Source: Paraburkholderia sp. NMBU_R16
Lineage (GTDB): Bacteria; Pseudomonadota; Gammaproteobacteria; Burkholderiales; Burkholderiaceae
DNA: 45,299 bases
Assembly (NCBI RefSeq): GCF_013282575.1
Contig: NZ_JAAAYE010000047.1
Span: forward strand, 1-45,299
Reading direction: 5' to 3'
The position numbers were made by a program, and so were the translations under genes. Under the pieces are notes generated by a model. The model was not told the origin of the DNA and did not search any database. It saw only the letters and a list, made by a program, of their open reading frames with translations. Shown here piece after piece: positions 1 to 11,917 of this stretch. Each line of letters begins with the position of its first letter. Position 1 is the stretch's first letter.

Positions 1-293
1 GTCCCTTGCGGCTACCCGGCCTGGCTTCTGGCTCTGTCACAGTGATGTCCATCAAATCGAAAATGATGGGCACCACTTTGATGTCGGTTCTCGCCGTCGT
101 CTACGACGGTCGTCGTGAGGCGCTTACTCTTATCCGATTGTTCGCGTCGCATAAGTGAGGTCGCATTTGGAAACGTCTTTACCTCTATCTGGCGCAACGA
201 GCGGCAACAGCGTCAATACGCATCTCGAACGATCCGTCGCGAAAGCCTGTCCGCTTTTGCCACATACCGATCGCCTTATCCGGAAGAATCAAC
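1..293. other. No recognised gene at left edge
   Basis: No open frame here resembles a known protein. A frame is open from the window edge to about position 158, but its translation matches nothing I recognise. A perfect 7-bp inverted repeat with a 2-base centre lies at 94-109. The ribosome-binding site of the next gene is a GGAAG just before position 290. Confidence 0.4.
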
Positions 294-1133
294 TTGAGCA
301 ATGTACCTGTCGGTTGGAAGTGCTTGGGCTCTCTTGTCACGCTCGCCGCAACCTTGTGTCCGTGCACGCCCTCGGTCAATGCCGAACCTACTCCATACCC
401 TAAGCCGCTCCAAAGCATCATCGACCGAGGCGTTTCAGTCATGCGGAGCTTCCCGGCGGCCGGTGGGCTGACGGGCTGGGTGATCAAGCGCGACAACCGG
501 CAAGCGATCGTTTACACGACTTCTGACAAGCACAATCTCGTAGTCGGTGATTTGCTCGATGAGTCGGGACATGACCTGACGGCGCGCTACGCCTCAATGT
601 ATGTGTCGAAGCCAGACATTGACTCGCTCTACAAACAATTGGATGGGACCCGTTACATTTCCGACGGAGCGGCGTCAGCGAAGTCGTTGATCTATGTCTT
701 CATGGACCCGAACTGCGTGTTTTGCCACTTCGCCTGGCTTGCTCTTCGACCCTATGTAAAGGCCGGCGTGCAGGTGAGATGGATACCCGTCAGCCTCGTG
801 AAGTCATCGTCCGCGCCACGCGCCGCGGCAATCCTGACCGCGCAGTCGCCAGTCAAGGCCCTCGAGTACAACGAAAGCCATTTCGTGCTGTCGAGCGAAG
901 ACGGCGGCGTCAGCCCCGCACTTAAAGTCGATCCAACGATCATCGATTCCCTCAAAGCGAACCGGGCGCTGATGGACGCGTTCGGCGTCAACGGAACGCC
1001 CGCGTTCGTGTGGAAGAGCGCGGACGGAAAAGTGCAGGCGAAGGCAGGCATGCCTCCTCTTTCCGAGCTACCGGCTATCACCTCGCTACCCGAGCAGCCT
1101 GAGCCCGATCATGAATTGGATCGTTTCCGCTAG
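294..1133 (+). CDS. dsbG: Thiol:disulfide interchange protein, DsbG/DsbC-like
   Basis: This 279-residue protein is probably a periplasmic thiol-disulfide isomerase or reductase that keeps cysteines of exported proteins in the right redox state. The first 30 residues look like a signal peptide ending near SVNA/EP. Residues 31-120 match the N-terminal dimerisation part of DsbC/DsbG. The thioredoxin-fold part carries the redox pair CVFC at 141-144, after a DPN turn, and a cis-proline loop (GTPAFV) near residue 237. The motif differs from the CPYC of E. coli DsbG. The start is a TTG preceded by GGAAGA at good distance; no ATG start is available. It is the first complete gene of the window and stands about 80 bp before the tannase gene. 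DsbG versus a more general DsbC-like protein cannot be settled by eye. Confidence 0.75.
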   Translation: MSNVPVGWKCLGSLVTLAATLCPCTPSVNAEPTPYPKPLQSIIDRGVSVMRSFPAAGGLTGWVIKRDNRQAIVYTTSDKHNLVVGDLLDESGHDLTARYASMYVSKPDIDSLYKQLDGTRYISDGAASAKSLIYVFMDPNCVFCHFAWLALRPYVKAGVQVRWIPVSLVKSSSAPRAAAILTAQSPVKALEYNESHFVLSSEDGGVSPALKVDPTIIDSLKANRALMDAFGVNGTPAFVWKSADGKVQAKAGMPPLSELPAITSLPEQPEPDHELDRFR

Positions 1134-1214
1134 CTCGCTGCTGGCATGCAAAACCGTCGTTTGCTTTACCCCTGCAGTGCTCACAAACCAGGTGTCCATC
1201 TAAGGTATCCCGCC

Positions 1215-3101
1215 ATGAAATATGTTTCTTTTCTGTCGCTGAAAGGCGCTCGCGTGCGCGCAGTCGCTTGCGCGGTCGGCGTGACAGGAGTCGGCATCGC
1301 GGTGCTCGCCGGTTGCGGTTCGGGCTCGAGCGGTGCGTCGCCCCAGGCGTCCAGTAATCAACTACTCCAGTGTGACGACTCCCTGAAGACCGCGTTCAAA
1401 CCCGACGCAAACACTACCGTGACGCTCGTCAAATCGTTCAAGAAAGGCGACGATCTGAACCTGAGCGGAACGGCGTCCGGGCAAGTCGCGCAAAACGACA
1501 TGTGCGTCGTCAAGCTGAACGTAGGGCCCGGTAACGCAGGGCCGGCAAGCGCGCCGTCGACTTCATCCGGCATCGGCATTGAAATTTGGTTGCCGTCAAA
1601 GACCAACTGGAATGGGCGCATCCACGTCTTGGGCGGGGGCGGGTACGCGGGTGCCCCGTCTGTCAGCTCCCTGACCGCCCTGGCGGGCGCTACCAGCACC
1701 TTGACGAGCGGCGAGGGGCCCGCCGCGGATATCGCGGGCGTCGAAGGAGCGGTAAGTGCGCTCACCGATACAGGCCACGTATCGCAGCAAGGCGACTTGG
1801 GCGGCGTCTTCGATGGGAGCTGGGCGATGAATCCCGACGGCACGATTAACAGAACGTTGTGGACAGACTTCGCAAGCCGGGCTATCCACGAGATGGCTGT
1901 TGAAACAAAAGCGCTGACCGCCGCGTACTACGGCCAACAACCCAAACATGCGTACTGGGACGGGTGTTCGACCGGCGGCCGACAGGGGCTAATGGAGGCG
2001 CAGGCGAATCCGAACGATTTCGACGGTATCCTCGCCGGAGCAGCTGCGATCAACTGGACACGAATGCAAACCGGCGGACTGTATCCGCAAATTGTCATGC
2101 AACGCGATCTCGGCGGTATACCGCTAACGTCCGCTCAACTCAACCTCGTATCCGCGGCCGCAGTCACCGCATGTGACTCGTCTCTGACGGGCCAGCACGA
2201 TGGTTTCGTGAGCGATCCCACGTCATGCAGGTATGATCCGACCCAGGACGCGACAGCCCTATGCACCGCCAGTGGCGGCAGCAATGGCACACCTGCTTGT
2301 CTCACCACGGCGCAAGCTCAGGCCGTGAACAAAATGTGGTATGGCGAAACAACCGACGGCACCGTCGCTTCGCCTGCGGTCGCGAACGGCTATTCGGACT
2401 CGTTGCAGGCGAACCAACTGTGGTTTGGATTCCCGCGCGGCAGCAATCTGGGAATCTTCGCAGCAGCGTCAGCGAATGGTGTGGGCGTGGCAACCGGTTT
2501 GACCGCTACACCGGTTGCACTTGAACTGCAAAATCCGAGCATCGCGGTGCCGTCGTTCACGAATGCGACCGGCAATGGACAGAACGGATGGATGAACCTT
2601 TCCTACTCCGACCTGGCGAACGCGTTCGCTCAAGGTCTCGCGCTGCAGCCTTCCTTTGCCAACATCAATACCGACGATCCTGACCTCTCCGCCTTCCGAG
2701 CCAGGAACGGAAAGATCATCACGTACCACGGCATGGCAGATCCGATCATCATGCCTCAAGGTTCGATCCACTATTACACAAGCGTGGCGAACACAATGGG
2801 TGGATTCTCCTCCGTGCAACAGTTCTATCGCTTCTTCGAAATTCCGGCGATGGGACACTGCGGCGGCATCGGTTCGGTGAACGGGACCGCAGGCGTCAGC
2901 CCGACCGCAAACCCGCCGTTGCCCGCCCCTAACCAGTTGTATAACGCACTCGTGAATTGGGTGGAGGGCGGCGTGGCGCCCGATAAGATCCCGCTCCAGA
3001 ACCAAGGCGCCACGATGGCTCGGCCTATCTGCATGTATCCGTCGAAGCTGACTTACCAGGGCGGGAACACGAACGCCGCTTCCAGCTATACCTGCAGTTG
3101 A
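1215..3101 (+). CDS. Tannase/feruloyl esterase family lipoprotein
   Basis: This 628-residue secreted serine esterase of the tannase/feruloyl esterase family probably splits ester bonds of plant phenolics such as gallate or ferulate esters. The chosen ATG gives a lipoprotein signal: a basic N-terminus, a hydrophobic stretch and the lipobox LAGC followed by a Gly/Ser-rich linker, so the protein is probably anchored to the outer membrane. The nucleophile motif GCSTGGRQ has its serine near residue 252. The acid residue lies in GMADPII and the histidine in GHCGG near the C-terminus. The length fits the family. A longer frame begins at 1146, but those extra 23 residues would spoil the signal peptide. 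The gene stands alone, so the true substrate is not shown. Confidence 0.88.
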   Translation: MKYVSFLSLKGARVRAVACAVGVTGVGIAVLAGCGSGSSGASPQASSNQLLQCDDSLKTAFKPDANTTVTLVKSFKKGDDLNLSGTASGQVAQNDMCVVKLNVGPGNAGPASAPSTSSGIGIEIWLPSKTNWNGRIHVLGGGGYAGAPSVSSLTALAGATSTLTSGEGPAADIAGVEGAVSALTDTGHVSQQGDLGGVFDGSWAMNPDGTINRTLWTDFASRAIHEMAVETKALTAAYYGQQPKHAYWDGCSTGGRQGLMEAQANPNDFDGILAGAAAINWTRMQTGGLYPQIVMQRDLGGIPLTSAQLNLVSAAAVTACDSSLTGQHDGFVSDPTSCRYDPTQDATALCTASGGSNGTPACLTTAQAQAVNKMWYGETTDGTVASPAVANGYSDSLQANQLWFGFPRGSNLGIFAAASANGVGVATGLTATPVALELQNPSIAVPSFTNATGNGQNGWMNLSYSDLANAFAQGLALQPSFANINTDDPDLSAFRARNGKIITYHGMADPIIMPQGSIHYYTSVANTMGGFSSVQQFYRFFEIPAMGHCGGIGSVNGTAGVSPTANPPLPAPNQLYNALVNWVEGGVAPDKIPLQNQGATMARPICMYPSKLTYQGGNTNAASSYTCS

Positions 3102-3121
3102 GCAAGACCTTGGCGTCGTAA

Positions 3122-3164
3122 GAATGGGCGTTTTCGGTGCGCGCAAGTAAAAGCACGCCCATTC
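3122..3164. other. Hairpin after the tannase gene
   Basis: A 9-bp perfect inverted repeat (GAATGGGCG and its complement) encloses 25 bases, and partial TTTT/AAAA pairing extends the stem inward. It lies 20 bases past the tannase stop. No T-run follows, so it may be an mRNA-end stem-loop rather than a strong intrinsic terminator. Confidence 0.4.
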
Positions 3165-3207
3165 GACGGCGCCACGGAGCACCCAAGACGTAGAACACGG
3201 GGCGATC

Positions 3208-3548
3208 CGCAGTGCTCAGCGCGACATCGAAAGCGCCGGGCAATCGCCACGCTGATTGCCGACTCCGCGGAAAAAGTGGATGCGGGCAGCAAGATTGTAG
3301 AATCGGCAAGAGATAAGATGCAGCATGCTGTACAGGCAGTTCGAGAAGTGAGCGCCCTGATCGCTGAAATCGACACAGCAGCATCGGAGCCGAGCATCGG
3401 CATATCGCAAATCAGACAAGCGCTCGATGACATCGAGGAGTTGACGCAACAAAACACCTCGCTCGTCAGCCACCTTGCACGCTCGGCTAGCACGCTGGCG
3501 AGCAATGCCGATACCGTCGCGGGGACCATGGCGATGTTCCGCACCTGA
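3208..3548 (+). pseudogene. Remnant of a methyl-accepting chemotaxis protein C-terminus
   Basis: From about 3243 the frame reads as the distal half of a chemotaxis-receptor signalling domain. It has an ADSAEKVDAGSKIVE-type stretch, then QALDDIEELTQQNTSLV, which matches the methylation and C-terminal helix of MCPs. The N-terminal sensor, membrane segments, HAMP domain and the signalling hairpin tip are absent. Just upstream (from 3208) a short SAQR match appears in a different frame, suggesting at least one frameshift. A GTG at 3276 could start a 90-residue peptide, but nothing supports its expression. I read this as a decayed gene left by a deletion. Confidence 0.6.
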
Positions 3549-3597
3549 AGGGTACTCGCTGCTCGCGCTTGTTCGTATCCAGAAGAAGGCCCGCGCG

Positions 3598-4521
3598 ATG
3601 TCCGAACTCGATCTAAACCTCATTCCCTATCTGGTCGCGCTAGAAGAGACACGCAACGTGAGTCGTGCCGGCGCGCGCCTGGGCGTCAGTCAGCCGCGCG
3701 TGAGCGCTGCCCTGGCCAAACTGCGCGATTATTTCGGCGACCCACTGTTCGTGCGCACCTCGCGTGGTATGGAACCGACCCCACGTGCGCTCGCGGTCAT
3801 TCCCGCCGCCCGGGACGCGCTCGCACAGATTGAGCGGGGGCTCGCCGCGGCGCTCGACTTCGATCCAGTGACGAGCACCCACACTTTTTCGATCGCACTG
3901 TCGGACGTCGGTGAAATCGTATTTCTTCCCCGCCTGTTACAGGAATTCGCCGTTCGAGCGCCGAACGCCAATCTGCGCTCTGTCTCATTGCCGCATGCGG
4001 ACGTAGAGCGTGGACTGGAAGGAGGCAGCGTCGACTTGGCGTTGGGATATTTCCCCGACTTGAGGGGTACGAATTTTTTTCAGCAGCGGCTCTTCACGCA
4101 TCGATTCGTCTGCCTGATGCGACGCAGCCATCCACTCGCCGCGCAACCGCTCACGCTCGATCAGTTTCTATCGTGCGGTCACGCCGTCGTGCGCGCGGAG
4201 GGGCGCAGCCAAGAAGTGCTGGAAAAGTATCTGGCGGAAGCACGACTTTGCCGGCGGGCAGTGCTCGAGACACCACATTTCATGAGCTTGCCCTTCATCT
4301 TGAGCCGCACGGATCTGATAGCGACAGTGCCGCACGCCATCGGTTATGCGTACGCCGCGGAACATGCGTTTATCGTGCTGGCCGAGCCACCACTGCCACT
4401 GCCTCGGTTCACGCTGCGGCAGCACTGGCACCGTAAATTCCACAACGACGCCCGAACTGTCTGGCTCCGCTCGCTCGTCGCCGAGTTGTTCAATGATGCA
4501 CTCGACGAGTGGCCCAAATAA
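3598..4521 (+). CDS. LysR-family transcriptional regulator
   Basis: This 307-residue protein is a LysR-type DNA-binding regulator. Residues 1-65 form the winged helix-turn-helix (NLIPYLVALEETRNVSRAG, then VSQPRVSAALAKLRDYFGDPLF). The rest is the periplasmic-binding-like effector domain, with the typical PHA..RGL and LALGYFPDLRG stretch. The sequence resembles the NodD/SyrM-like or PcpR-like branch more than CbbR. The ATG chosen aligns with the usual LysR N-terminus; an upstream frame from 3475 overlaps the chemotaxis remnant and is not credible. No divergent target gene is present, since the upstream neighbour is the chemotaxis remnant on the same strand, so its regulon cannot be read from context. 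Confidence 0.85.
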   Translation: MSELDLNLIPYLVALEETRNVSRAGARLGVSQPRVSAALAKLRDYFGDPLFVRTSRGMEPTPRALAVIPAARDALAQIERGLAAALDFDPVTSTHTFSIALSDVGEIVFLPRLLQEFAVRAPNANLRSVSLPHADVERGLEGGSVDLALGYFPDLRGTNFFQQRLFTHRFVCLMRRSHPLAAQPLTLDQFLSCGHAVVRAEGRSQEVLEKYLAEARLCRRAVLETPHFMSLPFILSRTDLIATVPHAIGYAYAAEHAFIVLAEPPLPLPRFTLRQHWHRKFHNDARTVWLRSLVAELFNDALDEWPK

Positions 4522-4631
4522 AGCCAATTGCGAACGCACCACTGTCACGGTTATCGCGCCAACCCTTCAACGATACAAGCCCGGATCCTGGCAGCAGCTA
4601 GCGGACTTGCGAAAGGCGCTCGAAGGACAAC

Positions 4632-4665
4632 AAAAAACCCGCGGAGCCAATAGCCACGCGGGTTT
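4632..4665 (-). terminator. Intrinsic terminator of the tRNA-Val unit
   Basis: A 9-bp stem (AAACCCGCG at 4635-4643 with CGCGGGTTT at 4657-4665) is followed on the minus strand by a run of T residues. It lies about 60 bases downstream of tRNA-Val on the minus strand. Confidence 0.75.
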
Positions 4666-4723
4666 CTGGGTGCTACAGCAAGTCACTATGGAACTGCCTT
4701 AAAGCGAGTCGCGAAACGGAAAA

Positions 4724-4799
4724 TGGTGGGTGCTGAGAGGCTCGAACTCCCGACCTACGCCTTGTAAGGGCGCCGCTCTACCAACTGAGCTAAGCACCC
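4724..4799 (-). tRNA. tRNA-Val (anticodon UAC)
   Basis: The 76-base minus-strand sequence folds as a standard cloverleaf: acceptor GGGTGCT paired with AGCACCC, a D-arm with AGTTGGTA, an anticodon stem-loop with loop CTTACAA giving anticodon TAC, and a T-arm containing GTTCGAG. The 3' CCA is encoded. It lies just downstream of hupB on the same strand, and the pair may be co-transcribed. UAC reads valine GUN codons. Confidence 0.97.
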
Positions 4800-4861
4800 G
4801 TTCGCGCTACCTCCGTCGACTGGCAGCCGTACAATTCAACGTTTGCCAGCCAACGAGCCCG

Positions 4862-5134
4862 CTAGTTTAGCGCATCTTTCAACGCTTTGCCAGGCTTGAA
4901 TTTCGGAACCTTCGCTGCCTTGATTTTGATGGCTGCGCCCGTGCGCGGGTTGCGGCCCGTGCGCGCCGTGCGCTTGCCGACGGCGAACGTGCCAAAACCG
5001 ACCAACGTCACCGAGCCGCCCTTTTTCAACACGCTTTTGACACCGCCGATCACGGCCTCGAGCGCCCGTCCGGCCGCCGCCTTCGACAGGTCTGCTTGTT
5101 CTGCAATGTGGTCGATCAATTCCGTCTTGTTCAT
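4862..5134 (-). CDS. hupB: DNA-binding protein HU-beta
   Basis: This 90-residue histone-like protein binds and bends DNA as a dimer and compacts the nucleoid. The N-terminus [20 protein letters not shown] is typical of HU. The conserved core [18 protein letters not shown] holds the beta-arm whose proline intercalates into DNA, and the lysine-rich end ([13 protein letters not shown]) is typical of HU-beta. The start is the ATG at 5132-5134; a longer frame to 5251 runs into the promoter and is rejected. The gene lies downstream of lon on the same strand, as in E. coli, but has its own strong promoter (5223-5251) after the lon terminator. Confidence 0.97.
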   Translation of the reverse strand: MNKTELIDHIAEQADLSKAAAGRALEAVIGGVKSVLKKGGSVTLVGFGTFAVGKRTARTGRNPRTGAAIKIKAAKVPKFKPGKALKDALN

Positions 5135-5222
5135 CCGAATCCCCGATGATGATTGTTGGGCTGCAGTTGTGAGAGCACCGTAAAGCGCTCGAAAGAAAGC
5201 ACAGGCGATGCTGCGCTGGCCC

Positions 5223-5251
5223 ATTAAAGATGGCCGAAACTGGAGTGTCAA
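5223..5251 (-). promoter_or_regulatory. Sigma-70 promoter of hupB
   Basis: On the minus strand there is a perfect -35 box TTGACA (5246-5251), a 17-base spacer, and a -10 box TTTAAT (5223-5228). Transcription would start near 5216, leaving a leader of about 80 bases before hupB. Confidence 0.75.
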
Positions 5252-5634
5252 CCAGGGTTGCGCCGGATGCGGAAGGCCTTCCTAGCCGCACGACAGCGGT
5301 GTTTGCGTGTCAATTTCAGGGTTGTCCACAAAGGAAAGCGGCTTGCCTCGCGGCATCACGCATTGATCGCCCTGAAAAATGTGCCAGGCGAAAAATGGAA
5401 TAACTTGCGTCTGAGAAGCGAAAGGCGCGGTGTCATATCCCTCGTAGGCAGCGGTATAGGAATCTCCATTTTGAAATTCAAATTGAAGCGCGCCAATGTG
5501 TCTTTCCGGGCCATTCGGTGCTCTCTGAAAACGCAGCGATTTGATGCCCTAGCAGGAATGAGAAGATAACAAGACGAGAAACGCTCAAAGGTTCTCACCT
5601 CCAGATTGATGCGCTCTACCGGGCGCAAAAAAAA
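5252..5634. other. Intergenic stretch between hupB promoter and lon terminator
   Basis: About 380 bases without a gene I can support. Open frames on both strands here have no family resemblance and shadow each other. The stretch looks richer in A and T than the genes on either side. Confidence 0.5.
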
Positions 5635-5670
5635 CCGCGAGAAGCGCATTGCACGCCTCTCGCGGCTTTT
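5627..5670 (-). terminator. Terminator of lon
   Basis: A strong hairpin (CCGCGAGA...TCTCGCGG, 5635-5665) is flanked by eight A residues on one side and five T residues on the other. It therefore has a U-tract in both directions, but its place 35 bases after the lon stop points to lon. Confidence 0.85.
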
Positions 5671-5699
5671 TGACAGCCGCTCATTTGCGGCCGTCGTCT

Positions 5700-8117
<2,418 letters not shown>

Positions 8118-8247
8118 TTCATTTCCCCATTAGTGGATTCAGAACATTCGGTAGTTGAGGCCCGCTACATCGATTGCAAGCCTTCGCGCGTGGGAAAAAG
8201 TTCAGTGAAAGTGTCGAAGTCGTCAGTGCTAACCCACAAGATAAACG

Positions 8248-8277
8248 AAAAAAGCCGTTCACGTCGCCATGAACGGC
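8248..8277 (-). terminator. Terminator of clpX
   Basis: An 8-bp perfect stem (GCCGTTCA at 8254-8261 with TGAACGGC at 8270-8277) is followed on the minus strand by six T residues. It lies about 40 bases after the clpX stop and separates clpX from lon. Confidence 0.85.
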
Positions 8278-8316
8278 CTATGTCAAAGAAAACCCTAGGC
8301 CCAGCAGGTCCATCGC

Positions 8317-9588
8317 TCAGTTCGAACCCGCTACCTTCGGGGCTTCTTCGTAAATCAGCAGGGGCTTTCCGTCGCCCTCGATTACGTTGTCGTCGATGAT
8401 CACCTTGCTGACCCCTTTCATTGCCGGCAATTCGTACATCACGTCGAGCAACGCCTGTTCCAAAATCGAGCGAAGGCCACGCGCGCCGGTTTTGCGGCGA
8501 ATCGCCTTGCGCGCCACGGCCTGCAACGCGGCGGGACGAATCTCGAGTTCGACACGTTCCATCGCGAAAAGCTTGTTGTACTGCTTGACGAGCGCATTCT
8601 TCGGTTCGACGAGAATCTTCATCAGTGCGGTTTCGTCGAGTTTGCCGAGCGTCGCCACGACGGGCAGACGGCCGATCAACTCCGGAATCAGGCCGAATTT
8701 GATCAGATCCTCGGGTTCGACTTCGCGCAGCACCTCGCCGGCATCGCGCTCCTGCTTGCTCTTGACCGTCGCGCCAAAACCGATACCGGTCTTTTCGGTC
8801 CGATCCGTGATGACTTTCTCGAGTCCGTCGAAAGCGCCGCCGCAGACGAACAGGATGTTGGTCGTATCGACCTGGATGAAATCCTGGTTCGGGTGCTTGC
8901 GGCCGCCCTGCGGCGGCACCGACGCCATCGTGCCCTCGACGAGCTTGAGCAATGCCTGCTGCACGCCCTCGCCAGACACGTCGCGCGTGATCGACGGGTT
9001 GTCGGACTTGCGGCTGATCTTGTCGATTTCGTCGATATAAACGATGCCGCGCTGAGCCTTCTCGACTTCGTAGTTGCAGTTTTGCAGCAACTTTTGAATG
9101 ATGTTCTCGACATCCTCGCCGACGTAGCCCGCTTCGGTCAGTGTCGTGGCGTCCGCAATGACGAACGGTACGTTCAGCAGCCGCGCGAGCGTCTGGGCCA
9201 GCAACGTCTTGCCCGAGCCCGTGGGCCCGATCAGCAGGATATTGCTCTTCGAGAGCTCGATGTCGTCTTTCTTGTCGAGATGCTTGAGCCGCTTGTAGTG
9301 GTTGTACACCGCCACGGCCAGGATCTTTTTCGCCCGTTCCTGACCAATCACGTATTGATCCAGAATGTCGCGAATTTCTTGCGGACTCGGCAGGTCGGAT
9401 TTGGACAAGCCTGCGTCCGTGCCTGCGCCCGCGGCTTCGTCGCGAATGATCTCGTTGCACAGGTCGATGCACTCATCGCAGATGAACACCGACGGGCCCG
9501 CGATGAGCTTTTTCACCTCATGCTGGCTTTTGCCGCAAAACGAGCAATACAACAGCTTTTCGCTGTTCGAACCTTTTTTGTCCGCCAT
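8317..9588 (-). CDS. clpX: ATP-dependent Clp protease ATP-binding subunit ClpX
   Basis: This 423-residue AAA+ unfoldase recognises tagged proteins and feeds them into ClpP. The N-terminal zinc-binding domain has the CSFC and CDEC pairs within the first 45 residues. Walker A is GPTGSGKT, Walker B is IVYIDEIDK, and the IGFG loop that docks on ClpP lies in [10 protein letters not shown]. The C-terminal sensor-2 GARGLR is present. The ATG is preceded by GGAGG at a slightly long distance. The gene lies 209 bases after clpP on the same strand, with hairpins in the gap, so independent and read-through transcripts are both possible. Confidence 0.99.
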   Translation of the reverse strand: MADKKGSNSEKLLYCSFCGKSQHEVKKLIAGPSVFICDECIDLCNEIIRDEAAGAGTDAGLSKSDLPSPQEIRDILDQYVIGQERAKKILAVAVYNHYKRLKHLDKKDDIELSKSNILLIGPTGSGKTLLAQTLARLLNVPFVIADATTLTEAGYVGEDVENIIQKLLQNCNYEVEKAQRGIVYIDEIDKISRKSDNPSITRDVSGEGVQQALLKLVEGTMASVPPQGGRKHPNQDFIQVDTTNILFVCGGAFDGLEKVITDRTEKTGIGFGATVKSKQERDAGEVLREVEPEDLIKFGLIPELIGRLPVVATLGKLDETALMKILVEPKNALVKQYNKLFAMERVELEIRPAALQAVARKAIRRKTGARGLRSILEQALLDVMYELPAMKGVSKVIIDDNVIEGDGKPLLIYEEAPKVAGSN

Positions 9589-9737
9589 GGATATACGAGC
9601 CTCCGGACACTCGAAAAACTAGGTACGCTGTTCGTCGGCTTTCGACTTTAGGGTCGGATTCGACTGACGAAACATAGGGCGGCGTCTCCGCCGTCGACGC
9701 CCTGAACTTTATTATCGACCATTTATAGCATCGCTTG

Positions 9738-9775
9738 AGCCGGCATCCGCACCTACGAGCGAAAGAATGCCGGCT
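9738..9775 (-). other. Hairpin between clpP and clpX
   Basis: A perfect 9-bp inverted repeat (AGCCGGCAT and ATGCCGGCT) with a 20-base loop lies 22 bases after the clpP stop. No T-run follows on the minus strand, so it looks more like a stabilising or processing stem-loop than a terminator. It could set the clpP:clpX mRNA ratio. Confidence 0.4.
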
Positions 9776-9797
9776 GCCGCGAGATGGTCCGTCACGA

Positions 9798-10451
9798 TTA
9801 AGGGCGCTTTTGCAGCACCTGGTCGACGAGGCCGTAAGCCTGGGCGTCCTCCCCCGACATGAAATTGTCGCGGTCGGTATCGCGCGCGATACGTTCCACG
9901 GGCTGGCCGGTGTGGTGCGCGAGCAAGTGGTTCAACCGGTCTTTCAGGTAAAGAATTTCGCGTGCCTGGATTTCGATATCGGACGCCTGGCCGCGCGCGC
10001 CGCCGAGCGGCTGATGGATCATCACCCGAGCGTTCGGCAGCGCGAAGCGCTTGCCCTTGGCACCGGAGGCCAGCAGGAATGCGCCCATGCTCGCTGCAAG
10101 ACCCATGCACAGCGTCGAAACGTCCGGCTTGATGAACTGCATCGTATCGTAGATCGCCATGCCGGCCGACACCGACCCACCCGGACTGTTGATGTAGAGG
10201 CTGATGTCCTTATCGGGGTTTTCGCTTTCGAGGAACAGCAGCTGTGCGACCACCAGATTCGCCGTCTGATCGTTGACTTCGCCGACCATGAAGACGACAC
10301 GCTCCTTCAGCAACCGCGAATAGATGTCGTACGAACGCTCGCCCCGGCCGCTCGTTTCCACGACGATCGGGACGAGGCCGAGCGCCTGCGTCTCGAGATC
10401 CCGCGGCGCGTTCGAGGCCAAGGTGTCCAGCAATTGAGCGCGAAAGGTCAT
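9798..10451 (-). CDS. clpP: ATP-dependent Clp protease proteolytic subunit ClpP
   Basis: This 217-residue serine protease subunit assembles as a 14-mer barrel and works with ClpX or ClpA. The catalytic triad is visible as Ser121 in GLAASMGAF, His146 in ARVMIHQP, and an aspartate near residue 195 in RDTDRDNFM. The first residues probably form a short propeptide before [12 protein letters not shown]. The start is the ATG after AAGGAACC. The long frame extending upstream to 11162 crosses tig in another frame and is not used. The gene lies between tig and clpX, all on the minus strand, in the conserved order. Confidence 0.98.
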   Translation of the reverse strand: MTFRAQLLDTLASNAPRDLETQALGLVPIVVETSGRGERSYDIYSRLLKERVVFMVGEVNDQTANLVVAQLLFLESENPDKDISLYINSPGGSVSAGMAIYDTMQFIKPDVSTLCMGLAASMGAFLLASGAKGKRFALPNARVMIHQPLGGARGQASDIEIQAREILYLKDRLNHLLAHHTGQPVERIARDTDRDNFMSGEDAQAYGLVDQVLQKRP

Positions 10452-10515
10452 GCAATGGTTCCTTTTCGGAATGGGTCTTGGATGGCAACGGCACAGGGAA
10501 CGCGCACCCGTCAGC

Positions 10516-10558
10516 AAAAACGGCGTGCGGCCGTCGCTCCGACAGCCCGCACGCCGTT
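10516..10558 (-). terminator. Terminator of tig
   Basis: A 12-bp perfect stem (10519-10530 with 10547-10558) enclosing 16 bases is followed on the minus strand by a T-run. It lies 13 bases downstream of the tig stop, so clpP must use its own promoter or partial read-through. Confidence 0.85.
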
Positions 10559-10570
10559 CGCGGCGAGACC

Positions 10571-11917
10571 TTACGCTTGCGCCGAGGCGCTTGCCAGTGC
10601 TTCGAAGCTGACTTCCTTGTCTGTCACCTGCGCCTTGCCGAGTACGAATTCGACGACGTTGCTTTCCACGACGTACGCTTCCATTTCGGCCAGACGCTGC
10701 TGGTTCGAATAATACCAGCGGATGACTTCTTTCGGGTCCTCGTAGCTCTTGGCGAATTCCTCGACCTCGGCGCGGATCTGCTCGGGCTTCGCCTCGAGGC
10801 CGTTGGCCTTCACGAGTTCCGCCAGCACGAGGCCCAGCTTGACGCGGCGCTCGGCCTGCTCCTTGAACATTTCCGCCGGGATCGGGGCATTCGCCGCATT
10901 CGGCACGCCGCGCTGCGTCAAGTCCTGGCGCGCCATCTCGACAAGCCGCTCCTGATCCTGTTCGATCAGCGCCTTCGGAACCTCGAGCTCTGAAATGGCG
11001 AGCAGCGCGTCCATCACCTGGTTCTTGACGATGGCCTGCGTCCGGCGCTTGGCCTCGCGCTCGAGGTTCTCCTTGATCTCGGCGCGCATCTTCGTCAAAT
11101 CGCCGTCGGCAATGCCGAGCGATTTGGCGAATTCCCCGTCGACTTCCGGCAGATGCGGCCATTCGACCTTCTTCATCGTGATCGTGAACTGCGCCGTCTT
11201 GCCGGCCACTTCCTTGCCGTGATAGTCGTCCGGGAATTTCAAGTCGAATTCGCGCGTATCGCCGACTTTCAAGCCCGTTGCGGCCTGCTCGAATTCGGGC
11301 AGCATGCGGCCCTCGCCCAGCACGAACGCGAAGTCTTCGGCGCTGCCGCCCTGGAACGGCTCGCCATCGAGCTTGCCGACGAAATCGACGGTCACCCGAT
11401 CGCCGCTCTGGGCAGCTTGATCGCCTCCGCCGTCACCATGCTCGCCCGCCTCGCCGCGCGCATGGTAGTGCACGCGCTGCTTGCGCAGAATATCGAGCGT
11501 GCGGTCGACTTCCGCGTCCGCGATCGTCGTGACCGAGCGTTCGACCTTCGCGGTCGACAAATCGCCGAGCTTCACTTCCGGGTAGACCTCGAACGTCGCA
11601 TCGAACGCGTAGGCGTCCTCGCCCGTGCCCTCTTTCGGGCTGAAGCTCGGCTGGCCCGCCACGCGCAGATTCTCGGAACGGCTGATGTCGAAGAACTGCT
11701 TGCCGACCTTGTCGCTCAACACTTCCGCCTCGACCTGCCCCGCATACTGCTGCGTCACCATCTTGAGCGGCACCTTGCCGGGGCGAAAGCCCGGCATGCG
11801 CACGTTCTTCGCAATCTGACGGATACGCGACTCGATTTCCTTTTGCACCGCTTCCTTCGGCAGGGAAATGGTCACGCGGCGTTCCAGCTTGCCGAGGTTT
11901 TCAACAACGTTAGCCAT
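10571..11917 (-). CDS. tig: Trigger factor (ribosome-associated chaperone, peptidyl-prolyl isomerase)
   Basis: This 448-residue chaperone binds nascent chains at the ribosome exit tunnel. The N-terminal domain carries the ribosome-docking signature [10 protein letters not shown] near residue 45. The middle FKBP-type isomerase domain runs from about [14 protein letters not shown] to FTITMKK. The long helical C-terminal domain contains the chaperone arms. An unusual Gly/Glu/Asp-rich insert ([13 protein letters not shown]) precedes the FKBP domain. It is the first gene of the tig-clpP-clpX-lon-hupB block, read on the minus strand, with a leader of roughly 170 bases. Confidence 0.98.
   Translation of the reverse strand: MANVVENLGKLERRVTISLPKEAVQKEIESRIRQIAKNVRMPGFRPGKVPLKMVTQQYAGQVEAEVLSDKVGKQFFDISRSENLRVAGQPSFSPKEGTGEDAYAFDATFEVYPEVKLGDLSTAKVERSVTTIADAEVDRTLDILRKQRVHYHARGEAGEHGDGGGDQAAQSGDRVTVDFVGKLDGEPFQGGSAEDFAFVLGEGRMLPEFEQAATGLKVGDTREFDLKFPDDYHGKEVAGKTAQFTITMKKVEWPHLPEVDGEFAKSLGIADGDLTKMRAEIKENLEREAKRRTQAIVKNQVMDALLAISELEVPKALIEQDQERLVEMARQDLTQRGVPNAANAPIPAEMFKEQAERRVKLGLVLAELVKANGLEAKPEQIRAEVEEFAKSYEDPKEVIRWYYSNQQRLAEMEAYVVESNVVEFVLGKAQVTDKEVSFEALASASAQA

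Noticed and set aside
3-158. A frame open from the left edge, ending in ASHK
   Set aside because: It is too short and shows no known motif, so it could be the tail of a gene but cannot be supported.
5258-5649. Open frames of about 100 residues on both strands between hupB and lon
   Set aside because: They overlap each other, lack family similarity and span a terminator or promoter.
8118-8253. A heat-shock sigma-32 promoter before lon
   Set aside because: CTTGCAA is present, but no convincing CCCCATNT element lies at the right distance.
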